A stretch of DNA of 64,000 nt. Origin: Adiantum capillus-veneris (lineage: Eukaryota; Streptophyta; Polypodiopsida; Polypodiales; Pteridaceae). The DNA is taken from the NCBI GenBank assembly GCA_014529385.2, contig CM043953.1:89024342-89088341 (forward strand), read 5' to 3'. Each line of letters starts with the position of its first letter. Within the stretch, counting starts at the first letter, position 1. The translations under genes and the position numbers were made by a program. Shown piece by piece: positions 10,583 to 21,231 of this stretch. The notes beneath the pieces were generated by a model, which worked only from the letters and a program-made list of their open reading frames with translations, had not been told where the DNA came from and did no database searches.

Positions 10583-10850
10583 TGTTGGAATGGGGGAAGA
10601 AGAAAACCCGCACAACACGTTGTAGACTTGCCTCTTTATAGCTCAGCAGATACCCATCACCCCAAACCACACAAACTCACACTTAATATAGCCCAATTTA
10701 CAAGTTCCAATTGCATCGACTCGCTCTCGGACACCACCTATTACACACATTCACAATCAAGCACTTTTTCCTCATACACCGAAACAATGATATTCAATCA
10801 CATAGATACTTATGCTTCAAATATACTTTAGCTCATGCCTGCCATACCTC
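10583..10850 (-). mobile_element. Gypsy A 3' LTR (outer boundary uncertain)
   Basis: This matches 42,508-42,790 closely. On the minus strand a TATA-like TATATTAAG lies near 10,685, and the LTR ends ...CCCCATTCCAACA at 10,583. A purine tract (AGAGGATAAGAGAGG) at about 10,850-10,866 may be the polypurine tract. The start is only estimated, since homology between the two regions continues into internal sequence to 11,815. Confidence 0.55.
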
Positions 10851-11146
10851 TCTTATCCTCTCATGCAACCTATCTCGCTCATTCTTGGCGCACACACACA
10901 CGTAACTTGGGGTGACACACGCACACAACCAAGCCAAGGCACAAGATGTCATCGAGCCGAGAATAAAGAAGATGATGGAGAACCTTCAGGCTATGAGCCA
11001 CTTTAATTCAAGTCAGAAGTATGAGAGCCCTATGCAATGATATTGCCCTCACAAAAACCATGGACAATCTACAGATGACGGCCTTTTTCTTACTTGGCTT
11101 CTCTCGGCCTGCTTCATATGCCCCTTATGGTGGTGGCCTTTGCTTT

Positions 11147-11815
11147 TCATGCAGTTGGTCGACCCCTACACAGATGGCCTTCCTTCAGCACACCCCATCG
11201 CTCCTTCTTCCAAAAAAATTGGCCGTCCTCAGACCTGATTTCCCTGCAGTCGGTTTTTAGCCCTCCAGGAATCGCCCTTGCAATTGGTGGTTCCACCTCT
11301 GCTTTCTCAAATGACAATTGTTCTGTTTCCTCTTGCCTTTGGCGTTCTCTTTCCTGATCAGCCTGTACGGCAGCTCGACAAGCAGACCCCTTTTCCAGCT
11401 CAGCCCCCAAAGCCAAGGCCTTCTGTTGCCTTCTCTGCTCCAAAGCTGCTTGCCTTTCAGCATCCTCACAGGCAGCCCTTGTTGTAACTCCTTCCTCCTC
11501 TCTCTTTCTCCTTTTCCGTTGATGGCCCCTGGATGATCCTCTCAACCCTCTAATGCCCTTAGTTGTCACTCCCTTGCATGGAGGATTCTTCTGCCTCTGC
11601 CCACGCACTTGACAACCCCGGCCCCATCTGGTGCAACTTTCCCTCCTCTTCTCACATGCTGTGGACGACTTCTGCCCTGCATGACTTCCACCTATACACA
11701 TGGCGGACTTCAGCTCGTTGGTTGCTTCAATCCATGCACCACTTGGTAGCCTTGAACTGCATGGCTGCCCCTTCATCGACTCTCCCTGCTCTAGCCCGCC
11801 ATCTCGTGGCGCCAA
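11147..11815 (-). CDS. Extra 3' ORF of gypsy A (coiled-coil-like, unknown function)
   Basis: This open frame of 222 codons lies between integrase and the 3' LTR. The protein is highly charged. Its middle is rich in E, R, K, Q and A (AERQAALEQRRQQKALALG), as in a coiled coil, and it ends with EVEPPIARAIPGGLKTDC. The same sequence recurs at 43,030-43,711 in a broken form. The protein-level similarity suggests past coding constraint, but the product is unknown. An extra ORF downstream of integrase is known in several plant gypsy lineages. I do not recognise this one. Confidence 0.45.
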   Translation of the reverse strand: MAPRDGGLEQGESMKGQPCSSRLPSGAWIEATNELKSAMCIGGSHAGQKSSTACEKRRESCTRWGRGCQVRGQRQKNPPCKGVTTKGIRGLRGSSRGHQRKRRKREEEGVTTRAACEDAERQAALEQRRQQKALALGAELEKGSACRAAVQADQERERQRQEETEQLSFEKAEVEPPIARAIPGGLKTDCREIRSEDGQFFWKKERWGVLKEGHLCRGRPTA

Positions 11816-12110
11816 CCTAAACCTGCAGCTCGTTCTGGTTTTTTTTAAAGCATGGTGTTATTTTAGAACTACAAGCTTTTCACTTACACATCACGCTATT
11901 CCCACCCAAGGACGACTGCAATCAAAAGCTCCACAAAATTGGTATAACTCGAGGTCGCGGTCGGCGAGGCCGAATACTTCCATGGTCAAGTAGCCCTGGC
12001 CGCCCCGTTGGAGTAGCACTTCATGTGATCTGTCACCACTCACTGATAGTGGCGGCCACTCCAAATGTTGTCCATCCCGAACTTGACGTAATCACGATAA
12101 ATAGCCTCGT

Positions 12111-12359
12111 TCAATCTTTAACCGTGCAATAGTCCTCCAAAAAGAACCCCATGGCCAAGCCAGAGAGCAAACTCCCTACAACTGCAAGAATTTCAATTAT
12201 TAGAGATGAAAAATCAATGCCTGACTTGCTAATTGCCACATCTGACATACACATCATGGAAAAAATTCCCATAGTCGCCATCTGGTACTGCCTCCACCAT
12301 CTCGTCCTGTATTTGCATGATGCCATATGAATGCAAGAATCATTAACTTGTGCCGACAT
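12111..12359 (-). CDS. Short hydrophobic ORF between IN and ORF3 (doubtful)
   Basis: This 82-codon frame ends in one likely membrane-spanning stretch (LIIEILAVVGSLLSGLAMGF). It lies where some plant gypsy elements carry an additional ORF. There is no family match and no second copy in the window to test conservation, so it may be fortuitous. Confidence 0.25.
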   Translation of the reverse strand: MSAQVNDSCIHMASCKYRTRWWRQYQMATMGIFSMMCMSDVAISKSGIDFSSLIIEILAVVGSLLSGLAMGFFLEDYCTVKD

Positions 12360-12519
12360 AGCTCAACTATACCATCATTGTCCAACCCCCTGGTTGAACA
12401 TTTATGTTTAGCCAGTCCAAGATTTTATTGTTTAAAAACTATAAACTTGCTAACACTATGCAAAGATGAAATAAAGCCATATGTACAAAGTATTATTTAT
12501 GTCTCTGTACTATCTTAGA

Positions 12520-13860
12520 CTGCACCCCTAAGTGGGATGCCTAGCTCCTTCAACAAGAATTTAATTATATTCGGCATGAGAGCCCTGTCGAAGTAGAGCT
12601 TGAGACGACGAACTCCATTTACCCTGTGTCAAAGAGGCTTACCATTGGACCACTCTAACTGATACGTACCATTAGGGAAAGCTTTGGAAATTCTATAGGG
12701 TCTAATCCACTTCTTTTTGAACTTTTTCTGAAATGTGAAATCAAGGTAGCTCTCGTACTTCATGACCAAATCACCTTCATGCAGCTCCTTCTTTGGTAAT
12801 CTTTGGTTGAACTTCATCACACGTTTCTCCTTTGTTGCACATAGAAATCTGCTGCAACCTCTTGATCCATTTTCAAAGTCTCCAAGTATGTGATTCCGTC
12901 CTGCAAAACATCTCGTTGATTCACATTAACTTGCCATAAACCTTTTAATGCACCTAATCGGATGTGTACAGGTAAGACTGTTTCTCTGCCAAACACCAGT
13001 TTGTAAGGAGTGAAATTGGTGGCCATTGGCTCATAAGCACTTATCAAGATTACCCTCCCAGTCTTCCACCTTTTTATAAATATACTTGGTGAGCATTTTA
13101 ACAATTTGATCGTTTGCATTTTCAACCAAACCGTTACACTATGGGTGATAGGGAGACGAGAATCTGTGTAGAATTCCCATCTTCTCTACCAATGCACGTA
13201 CTAGCTTGCTGCGGAATCCCTGTCCTCTATCTGATATCAAAACCCATGGCACTCCAAACCGACAGTAGACATAATCAAATACAAATTGAGCAACTGAAAA
13301 AGCATTTACCTCCTTGAATGCTTTGGCTTCTACCCACCTAGTGAGGTAGTCGATAGCTACCAAGATGTACTTTTTTCCACTTGTAGACTTGGAAAGCGGG
13401 CCAATAGCGTCCAATCCCCACTTTTCAAATGTATTTTGGGCCAAGATAGCCCCTTGTGATTCTGCTACTAAATGCCGCTCACCCATAACTTGACATTCGT
13501 GACATGTCTTACACCAGTAATGAACATCTCTGACAAGATATGGCCACCAAAAACCTGCTCTGAGAATGCGAAAGAGTACCTGATCTTTACCTTGAAGCCC
13601 TCTTTCTTCATGGCATTGTGTCAAAACCATGCCGATCTCCTCCTTGTAGAGAAATCTCCTCAATACTCCATCATGGCCGTATACCATAAGGTATTCACCT
13701 ATCAAAGTGAACCTGCTAGCCTTTTGGGTAATGTGACGGCCATACCCAGACTCGACCCTACTCACCTCCCTCAGTCCTCCAGACCGTTCCAGGGAATGAC
13801 GTAGATCTATCTGCAGGTATCCCTCCCACTTGGGACCAACACTCAGACAGGACCCCGGTC
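12520..13860 (-). pseudogene. Gypsy integrase (element A)
   Basis: Integrase joins the cDNA to host DNA. The minus strand shows a zinc-binding segment (CHEERGLQGKDQVLF ... CKTCHECQ), then the catalytic core with WGLDAIGP (first Asp) and LISDRGQGFRS (second Asp). The third acidic position falls after a stop, in GLVENANDQ. After frameshifts come FYVQQRRNV and a GPY/F-type C-terminal module (WIRPYRISKAFPNGTYQLEW). The longest open part spans 13,139-13,765. Stops near 13,139 and 12,817 split the gene. The upstream pol parts lie at 32.7-33.9 kb beyond element B. Confidence 0.85.
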
Positions 13861-14763
13861 TATCTTGAATGACAAACCAAGGGGGTACATCCCTTCATTC
13901 AACGATTCTACCTGCTTCTCATAATCAATCTGTCCTTGACAACTTTTTGCACCCAAATTTGTGGTCCTTAGTCTTGATTCTCTTGATCTTTAACTTGAGG
14001 ATCTGCTCTCGCTTTCTTGTTCTCCCTTGGTTCATGGCAATAACCCCTTTTTCCTAGCAAGCACGCACAACAGTTATCACTTTCCCCTAAGAAGAGGGAT
14101 CTTGCAATCCTACCTGGTCTCGCTCGTCCCCGATTACCCAGTTTTATCCCACGTAGTCCTAGCGTTTAACATAAAATTCTTAAATCAACATCTAGCCATC
14201 TGACCCTCTGGATCCGCCCACCCACCGAACCATTTCATGAATATCCCTTCCAGAGGTAGTACTTAACTACTACAAAATCAGGAAGACAATAGTCTATCAG
14301 ACATCATCAAACAACAAGCAGCATGCAATCTGTTGCATACCCTCTTTCAAGGAAATTCATCTGGTTGTTCCTACCATATCATTATTTAAAAACTTTTAAT
14401 TCATTTCCTTTTCTTTATCTGCTATAATTAGCTTGTAACTAGTTTGCTAACTAATTAGGCAGTTCCAACCAATTCATCTTGCCTCCCCATTCAGACCAAG
14501 ATAATCGCTTACAAGCCATCATAATGGCAACACCTTCACAATATTTTCCAGAATTAAGTGTTTGGGAAAGGCTCATCAAGTAATTTAATCATTCCTTCCT
14601 AAGAATTTTATTTCGAGAGGTATAGCACCATCATGTGGCAGATGCACAGGATAGCCCATATATTCCTAGCCTTTCCAGTTCCTTTTTAAGCAACCAAGTT
14701 GAACAAATTTCCTTAATTAAATTCACATCATCCTCCCTGAGTATGATCTTCTCATCCAACTAT
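13861..14763. other. Unassigned stretch between A integrase and B LTR
   Basis: The part nearest the integrase (to about 14,050) may be RNase H-integrase linker of A (minus-strand KLKIKRIKTKDHKFGCKK). The remaining roughly 700 bp shows no coding signal and no counterpart at the other edge of B. It could be degraded A sequence, an unrecognised insertion or extra sequence beside B's LTR. Confidence 0.4.
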
Positions 14764-16078
14764 TGGCATCAAGCCATACATGGATTATGGCCAATTTCCA
14801 ATAAGATACCGCGGGTACTTCACCCGGCCAGGCAAAAATAAAACAAACCCATTCATCCCTTATCCCTCGGGCATGAATGACCTAGGTATAACAAATTGCC
14901 GGTTACGCTGCCCTATCCGAAAAGAGCCAATCTTCATCAAGTTCCCCAAGAGAATCCTCTCAATGGGCCGGCCTTTCAATCAAATTTACCCCAAGAAGAT
15001 CCATCTTGGTTTCCTATCATTTCCAGACAATCTTCAAAACTCCTAGTAAAATCTATGTTTTGCAATGGGCTATCCCTATCACCTCTCGAGATTCCTTTTT
15101 AACTCCTAGTTGGTAATTTTCAAAGCTCATTCATTTATCAACCTTAATTCCCACTTTCATTAATTATCTACCAGCCAAGTTTATTTAGAAAATACAAGCG
15201 AGTTTTTGCCATAGGCATTTGATGGTTAATGTCTCTTCGGAAATGCCAACTTTTTAAGTTCAATCCCCGTTTTGTTGATTCCCAGGTTTTTTTGCAATCC
15301 TTTGCCATCCATGGGACATCTCTATGGAATCTTGTAGAGTTTTTGGTTCAAAACAACACGGAGGTCAATTCCGCGAAGTTATCCCCTATCTCCCCCATCC
15401 CGTATTTGCAAACAAACTTGAAATTGACAACTATAGAAATACTCTTCAATACCAAAAATTGAACTACTTCTATCGAGTTTAGACAACTACTCTTTTCTTA
15501 TGGTGCCTAGATTTCCATTTTAGAAAGCTAGAAGGTCGTTCTATAATTTATGAGTCTTCGAGCTTTCCATTAAAGCTTAAACCTAAAATACAAGGTAGTC
15601 ACTAAAGCTTACACCTAAGTGCAAAGTTACCATTAAATCTTAGTTGAAGAGTACAAATCTACCTTTGAAGCTTAACTTAATGATGCAGAACCACCATTAA
15701 TACTTAATCCTAATTCCAAGGTTACCATTAAAGCTTAAACCTAAAATGATGCACATAAACCTTCCTGGTATTAAAACACATGGATTAATTAATCCTACTA
15801 GAAATGAAGATTACCTCTTATAAACAAGAGAGAAGTGGGGTTGAAGTCCTTCTTGAAGAGATGTGAGGCTCAAGGAGGAAGGAAACGGATTTAGGATGAA
15901 GAGAAAGGAGAGAGGAGCTTCTTCACAAAACCCTCAAGGGTTTGGCCTTCAAGAGAGGGAGAGCGCAAGAGCAAGGTTTAATGGAAACCTTGATTTACTT
16001 AAGCATAATCTTGAGCATGGCAAGTATGCAAGTAGCTTTGCAATATGTGTCTATAAAATTACAAAGTAGAAGGGGTGC

Positions 16079-16086
16079 TTATATAG
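16079..16086 (-). promoter_or_regulatory. Probable TATA box of B LTR
   Basis: The minus strand reads CCTATATAAG here, in a position suitable for a U3 promoter. The segment lies inside the block missing from B's 5' LTR. Confidence 0.5.
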
Positions 16087-16100
16087 GAAATGGTGGGTAT

Positions 16101-16299
16101 TCTTTTCTCAATTCCTATTGGACCCCAATTCTCTTCTCAATTCCTATTGGACCCCAATTCTCTTCTCAAATCCTATTGGACTCCAATTCTCCTCTCAATT
16201 GCTATTGGACCCCATTTCTCTTCTTAATTCCTATTGGACCCCAATTCTCTTCTCAAATGCTATTGGACCCCAATTCTCTTCTAAATTCCTATTGGACCC
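16101..16299. repeat. 29-bp minisatellite in B 3' LTR (7 copies)
   Basis: The unit is about CTCTTCTCAATTCC followed by TATTGGACCCCAATT, repeated seven times with few changes. The last copy is cut by C and resumes at 27,173. Because 29 is not a multiple of 3, each forward frame reads the same peptide-like repeat in turn, which creates spurious open frames. Confidence 0.95.
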
Positions 16300-17255
16300 T
16301 GTTGACCATTGGGTCAACAACACAACATAACTCAAGTTTCGTACCAAAGTCTTATCTTTTGCGAGTTATGAAATGCTACGGATTATGGCTATAAACGTCA
16401 TTTGTAATGAGTAGTTATTCTAGTTTCAGAAGCCGGGCTGCAATGGCACTTCCAGATTGTAAATACAAAGCCATTTGACCCTTTCAACCCCATTTTTGGT
16501 TAAACCTAAGGTAGCCTTAGTATATAAGGTACCTATGTCATTTTGTAAAGGGAGACTTTAATCATAATCAAAACTTTAGCACTGCCGTCTACTGTGTGTG
16601 AGAGAGAAAGAGAGTGAGAGTGAGCTTTTTCCTCTAGCTACACCCAGCTCGCTCAACACATTGGAGATCCGAGTGCACCATTGCTATAGGCTCGAGGAGA
16701 GCTACGCAACAATGCCAAGCATTCCACGCGAGACAAAGCGCACACGCCAACACATCTACGAGCTATTTGTGGCCGTAAGTGTATCAAACGATGTCTGTTT
16801 TCTACGTGCTAGTAGTCTATATAATCGTGGCGACATAAGCTACGCATAGGTACTCATAAATTTAGTTTCGGACACTTTCAAAATTCTGCTCTGTCATCCT
16901 ACGCGTTTTTCGCAGATGGGTTTAGAGTGAGGGTTTTGAGTGTAGAAGCTTAGGGACAGGTGTATCCTAGTGAGGGGATGGTGTTCCTTAAGTTTCGTAC
17001 GAATCTGGCATGATTAGGTGAGTTACCTTCCGTATGTGTGTATGTGGCTAGGTGGTGTAGTTGAGAGGAGTGAGGTTCTTGATTGTGGTATAGTTGGCCT
17101 TACAGAGTGTTGTATGTGTAGGATGGTCTCAGCCTGACAAGCTAAAGATATTTCCTCCGTGTGCCTATCGTGTCATTTGTGTCCTCGATTGACATTATGT
17201 TGATCTAGGTAGTGTTTGCATGCACTTCATGGGTGTGTGAGTCGCTCCCGCAACA
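16300..17255 (+). mobile_element. C 5' LTR
   Basis: It starts TGTTGACC and ends CGCAACA. A TATA box (TATATAAGG) lies at 16,520-16,528. A (GA)-rich stretch follows near 16,600. The LTR also contains CATCCTACGCG (about 16,895), half of the palindrome that is repeated in the leader. Confidence 0.95.
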
Positions 17256-17256
17256 T

Positions 17257-17274
17257 TGGCGCCGTTGCCGGGGA
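17257..17274 (+). promoter_or_regulatory. Primer-binding site, Asp tRNA (element C)
   Basis: TGGCGCCGTTGCCGGGGA matches the 3' end of plant tRNA-Asp, the primer used by Athila-type and other gypsy elements. It starts one base after the LTR. Confidence 0.95.
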
Positions 17275-19840
17275 CACAAGGACCTAAGTAGGTTTCCTAC
17301 TAACACTCGTGTGATGGTTGCTTGATTTAGTTTTGGCTAAAGAAAGCGTTTTTCTTAAGTGGGTCCGGAAGAGATTATTATGTGATCAAGTGGATAGCCA
17401 GGAAGCGTGTGTCTTGCCGAGGGTCTGCGACTAGATAGGTTTAGTTAGGATCTGTGGATTAGAGTAGGTTGTGGTGTAGAGAGTAGGAGTTGGAGTGGTA
17501 GATGTGGTGGTAGGTTGACTTGAGAGTCCGTGTGAGGCTAGGAAGCAACCAAGACATCAAAATCACCATCTCACATTGATGAGTAGAAGTAGGGTAAGTA
17601 GGATATCTTGATTACTGATCTAGAGTACTTTATGCATGTCTTAGTTGCTGTTAGGCTCATCAGAGAAGTGGAAAACACTAAGTAGGAAAGACGGTAAATT
17701 TTGTTTGGAAGCTGATTTGAAGTCCAATTTTTTTTGTGATTATTGCTGAGAGCTCTACAGAGCATAGAGAATACTATTGCTAGAAAAAAATTGCATTTTA
17801 AGACAGTAGACATCCTACGCGTAGGATGTCTCCAGGGCACTTTTGACAGGGAATTTGGGAAAACTGAGGTTACCAGTGGGTTCAGAGGATAGGTTTTACC
17901 CTAGTATCATATTGACTTGGGTGTTTTTCCCTATTTTTGTTGACCAAAAGCCAAAAGGAGGAGTCAAAAAACGTAAAATTTCAGAAAAGGCTTAAATTGA
18001 GTAAATTTTGCATGTTTTTGCAATTGTGAAGCATACGTGCACTTGCTGAGAGCATAAGGAAGCATCAGGGACACTTCAGTCTAAAAAAATAAGTAGTAGC
18101 CATCCTACGCGTAGGATGTCTACAACGTGATCTGGGCATTTTAAATCTGAGGTTACCAGTGTGTTTAGAAGGTAGGTTTTACCCTATTTTCACCTAGAAA
18201 GTGGAAATTTGACCAAATTTTGATAGATCAAAGCCAAAAGATGAGAACTGCCAGACATCCTACCCAAATTGTGTCCAATGCCTAATTTTGAGACCAAACC
18301 ATAGGATGACTCCATAGGCATGTTCTAAATGTTGTATTGAGTGCATGTGATAAATTTCATCTCATTTGGGTCAGTGAAAGTGAAGATTGAACAGACTTTA
18401 GCGTTTTTGGACATACAAAAGGAAAGAATAGCTAGTTTTGGGGTCTTTTGAGATCCAAAATCAAATCTAAGCATACCAGTGGGTTGCTGAAGACTAGGGG
18501 GATCTTTGGTCCAAGTTTGGGTTCCTTCTAAGCAAAAAGACATCCTACGCGTAGGATGTCTACTGCATAATTCTGAAACCAAAAATTCTACTGTGACCAT
18601 ACCATGCTGTCATATAGCCTTAGATAAGCCTCCTAGGCAAATTTGGTCCAATTTGGAGTTGATTTGACTTAGGAATTCATCAGAACAGACATCAGACTTT
18701 TGGAACAGATTCTTGATCATTTGACCAACCTATAGGTGTCAGAATCAAAAAGTAAAAATAGCTATGAGCTTAGCACATCAAGGGGAAGCTACAGTGCAAG
18801 TTTGAGCTGAAACAGAGCAAAAAGACCTCCTACACATAGGATGTCTTCAGGGTCATAAAGTGGTCAAACTTCTACTTTGGCCATATAGGGAGGTTCTAAG
18901 TGTCTCAAGGATTCTAGAACTTTTTTCAAAAGTGAATTTGGACCTTGTTTGGCCTATCTACCAAGCAAAGACAAGAATTGTCAGACATCCTACTCTTGGA
19001 GTTCACTAGAAGCTTATGCAACCCAAATCTTGACCTATTGGCATCCAAATTCAATTTTGAGCATACCATTGGGTTACTGAGCACTAGGAGAATCTTGGGA
19101 TCAAGTTTGGACAAAATCTGAGCAGTTAGACATCCTACGCGTAGGATGTCTCCAGCTTGATTTAGGACTCCAAACCAACCTATGAGCACACCACTGTGAT
19201 CAGCACCTCAAGGAGAAGCTGGGGTGAAAATTTCAAGTCATTCTAAGCAAAAAGACATCCTACGCGTAGGATGTCTCAAGGCCATTTTTTGGTACAAATC
19301 AACCTCTGAGATACCATTGTGCTGCTGGACTTAAGGGGAGTCTCTGGACCAAATTTTGTTCAATTCTGAGCATATAGACATCTTACGCGTAGGATGTCTC
19401 TAGGCCAGTTTTAGGGTCCAACTGTAATTTTGACCATACAGAAGTGTTCACAGTGTCACAGAGATCCCAAATCTTCTTTTAAAATTGAATTTGTACTCAT
19501 TTTGACTAGTCTAAACTGCATTTTACTATTTTGGCCATAACTTTCACAAACGGTATCGGATCGGAAAAGTTTTTATATCAAAACGTAGCCTGAGAGCGAC
19601 TCTACAGATCTTAGAGAAAAACTTGAACTAAATGTATCTAGATTAACTTTGAAAAAAAAAGTCGTTTGAGGCCTCAAAATACATCCGCAAGTTAGGGGTG
19701 TCTAAAAGCGACAATTTGCAAGAATTGTGACGAAATGGTTGCGGTTTTGGACATAGTTTCGACTTTTCCCTAACCAAAGCACTTGAACATAGTGGACTAA
19801 AATTACTTGAACCAAGAAAAATCTCTTAAGCCCAGAAATC
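17275..19840 (+). other. Long untranslated leader of C
   Basis: About 2.6 kb lies between the PBS and the gag ATG. No coding frame is recognisable. The 3' two thirds carry the palindrome array listed separately. The stretch 19,400-19,840 is AT-rich and leads to the gag start. Confidence 0.8.
17808..19399. repeat. Array of a 24-bp palindrome in the leader of C
   Basis: Half-site AGACATCCTACG is followed directly by its reverse complement, giving a perfect 24-bp palindrome with ACGCGT at its centre. Perfect copies lie at 17,808-17,831, 18,538-18,561, 19,128-19,151 and 19,253-19,276. One-change copies are at 18,098-18,121 and 19,376-19,399, and a three-change copy is at 18,823-18,846. Half-sites lie at 18,253, 18,983 and (weaker) 18,687. 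Spacing clusters around 125-160 bp or multiples. The DNA between shares weak motifs (a TACCAxTGxG box, then AAGTTTGG or AAATTTTG before the palindrome), so this is a diverged tandem repeat whose best-kept part is the palindrome. Confidence 0.92.
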
Positions 19841-21204
19841 ATGTCTACCCTAGATTCAAACGCAACTTACACAAGCTTGGAGATCTCGACGATAGAGGAA
19901 TATCCTCCCACAATGGATCTTCCAAACTTGCAATTGATAAAGATCCATCTTGTTGAGAGAGTTTGGATGATTGGTCATGAGAGTGAAGGACTATATAGAT
20001 ACATTGACGACAATGAGGTCAATCTTTATAGGTGCTCAGATCCATACCTAGAAGAGATAACCGATTACAAGCTCTTATATGTGTACACATCAGAGTTGAC
20101 TGTCAATGGAGATGTATAGTTTTCGACAAGTATGGACGAGAATACAAAGTTGTAGAAAGCACAAATACACAGACTGTACTAGAAAGAGGTGGATATTTGG
20201 TCAATGAAGGACCACAAATGCCTCCACCAAACACGAGAATTCCTATAGGAATTCCAAGAAGAGAGCCACCAGGATTCCCTTCAAGAGCGATAACGAGAAA
20301 AGGATTGGGAGAGTCTCTGGTTAGACTTGTAGACAATCGATGAGTTAGACCATCCCAAGTCCAAAAATGGGTAAACAGAAAATACTTCGGAGATAAAGAT
20401 CCGAGAGATCACGTAACGGCTTTTAGAAGAGTGATTAGAGCAGAGGAAGTTTCAGATTTTGCGACACAGTTTGCGGGATTTGGATTGACTCTAGAAGATG
20501 ATGCAAGTACATGGTTCGACTCGGTGGAAAAATGGGATTTTGAGACCCTAGATGAGTTGTTTGAGGAGTTTATTGAAGAATTGTCGCCAAAAGGCATTGC
20601 TCACAACACGGTCTCGCAAATCCATAGATTCAAACAGAAAGAGAATGAATCAGTACGCAAAACATCATTACAACTCAAGAGATATGTTAAGCTCTGTCCG
20701 AGAGAGAAATTACCTACGTAAGCACGACTGATGCTGATCTTTATCCAGGGAATGAGACATGCGGGCCTTCAGAAGGATCTGCATATGATAAGGAGGATGA
20801 CGCTAAACGAGTTGAAAAAAGAAGCTCTTTATCTAGTGGATAACTGTGAGGCATACAAAGAAAAGGACTTAAAGAGTCAAGGAGATGACACATCCTCTCA
20901 GCACAGTGTTTCACAGATAAATGAGTCCATTGCCAAGCCAACGACACCTATTGATCAAGAAAAGCTTATCGACGATTTGGTCAAGAGGTTGATTCCTCTT
21001 GTAAGGTCTGATTCGGGAGAGCCGAAGTGGTGTGAAATTGAGAGAAAATGGACGAACCATACGGAGGAAGAGTGCTATTATAGCATGGAAAATGCTAGAG
21101 AGAGGTATGTCCAACCTGTTGCAGAAGCACCTACTCCACCTAGATACATTACGGGGAATGCACCAAGACAAGTAGGAGTTTTAAGGCCACAGCTTGTCTT
21201 ATGA
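19841..21204 (+). pseudogene. Gag of element C (capsid part, frameshifted)
   Basis: The ATG at 19,841 opens a 92-codon frame (MSTLDSNATYTS...). After a frame change near 20,100 it continues to 20,343, and then, past a stop, into the conserved retrotransposon gag domain: DPRDHVTAFRRVI, DDASTWFDSVEKWDFETLDEL, IHRFKQKENESVR and IFIQGMRHAGLQKDL. One in-frame stop near 20,720 separates the last two blocks. Gag forms the particle that packages the RNA. Only a few lesions break the gene, consistent with a fairly recent insertion. Confidence 0.85.
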
Positions 21205-21231
21205 CAACAACCTCCGCTTCCAGGTGCTAGA

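Larger units (their letters stand above)
14764..16299 (-). mobile_element. B 3' LTR, distal part (R/U5 side)
   Basis: This matches the B 5' LTR at 31,415 onward, beginning at the shared CCATAC ... TTATGGCC and continuing to 15,544. From 15,545 to 16,100 it has a 556-bp block absent from the other LTR. Both copies then resume with the 29-bp minisatellite. C interrupts this LTR at 16,299/27,173. Confidence 0.85.

Noticed and set aside
10583-11815. A single 1.2-kb LTR for element A
   Set aside because: The TATA box and likely polypurine tract fit a shorter LTR, and the 11,147-11,815 part looks coding. Kept as an open alternative.
16118-16394. Open frames with repeated peptide text (SYWTPILF...) here and at 31,918-32,446
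   Set aside because: They are translations of the 29-bp minisatellite, which reads open in all three forward frames. There is no coding evidence.
17808-19399. CRISPR-like array
   Set aside because: The repeats are perfect palindromes in a diverged tandem repeat of 125-160 bp period, with similar rather than unique intervening DNA, inside a plant retrotransposon. This is not CRISPR.
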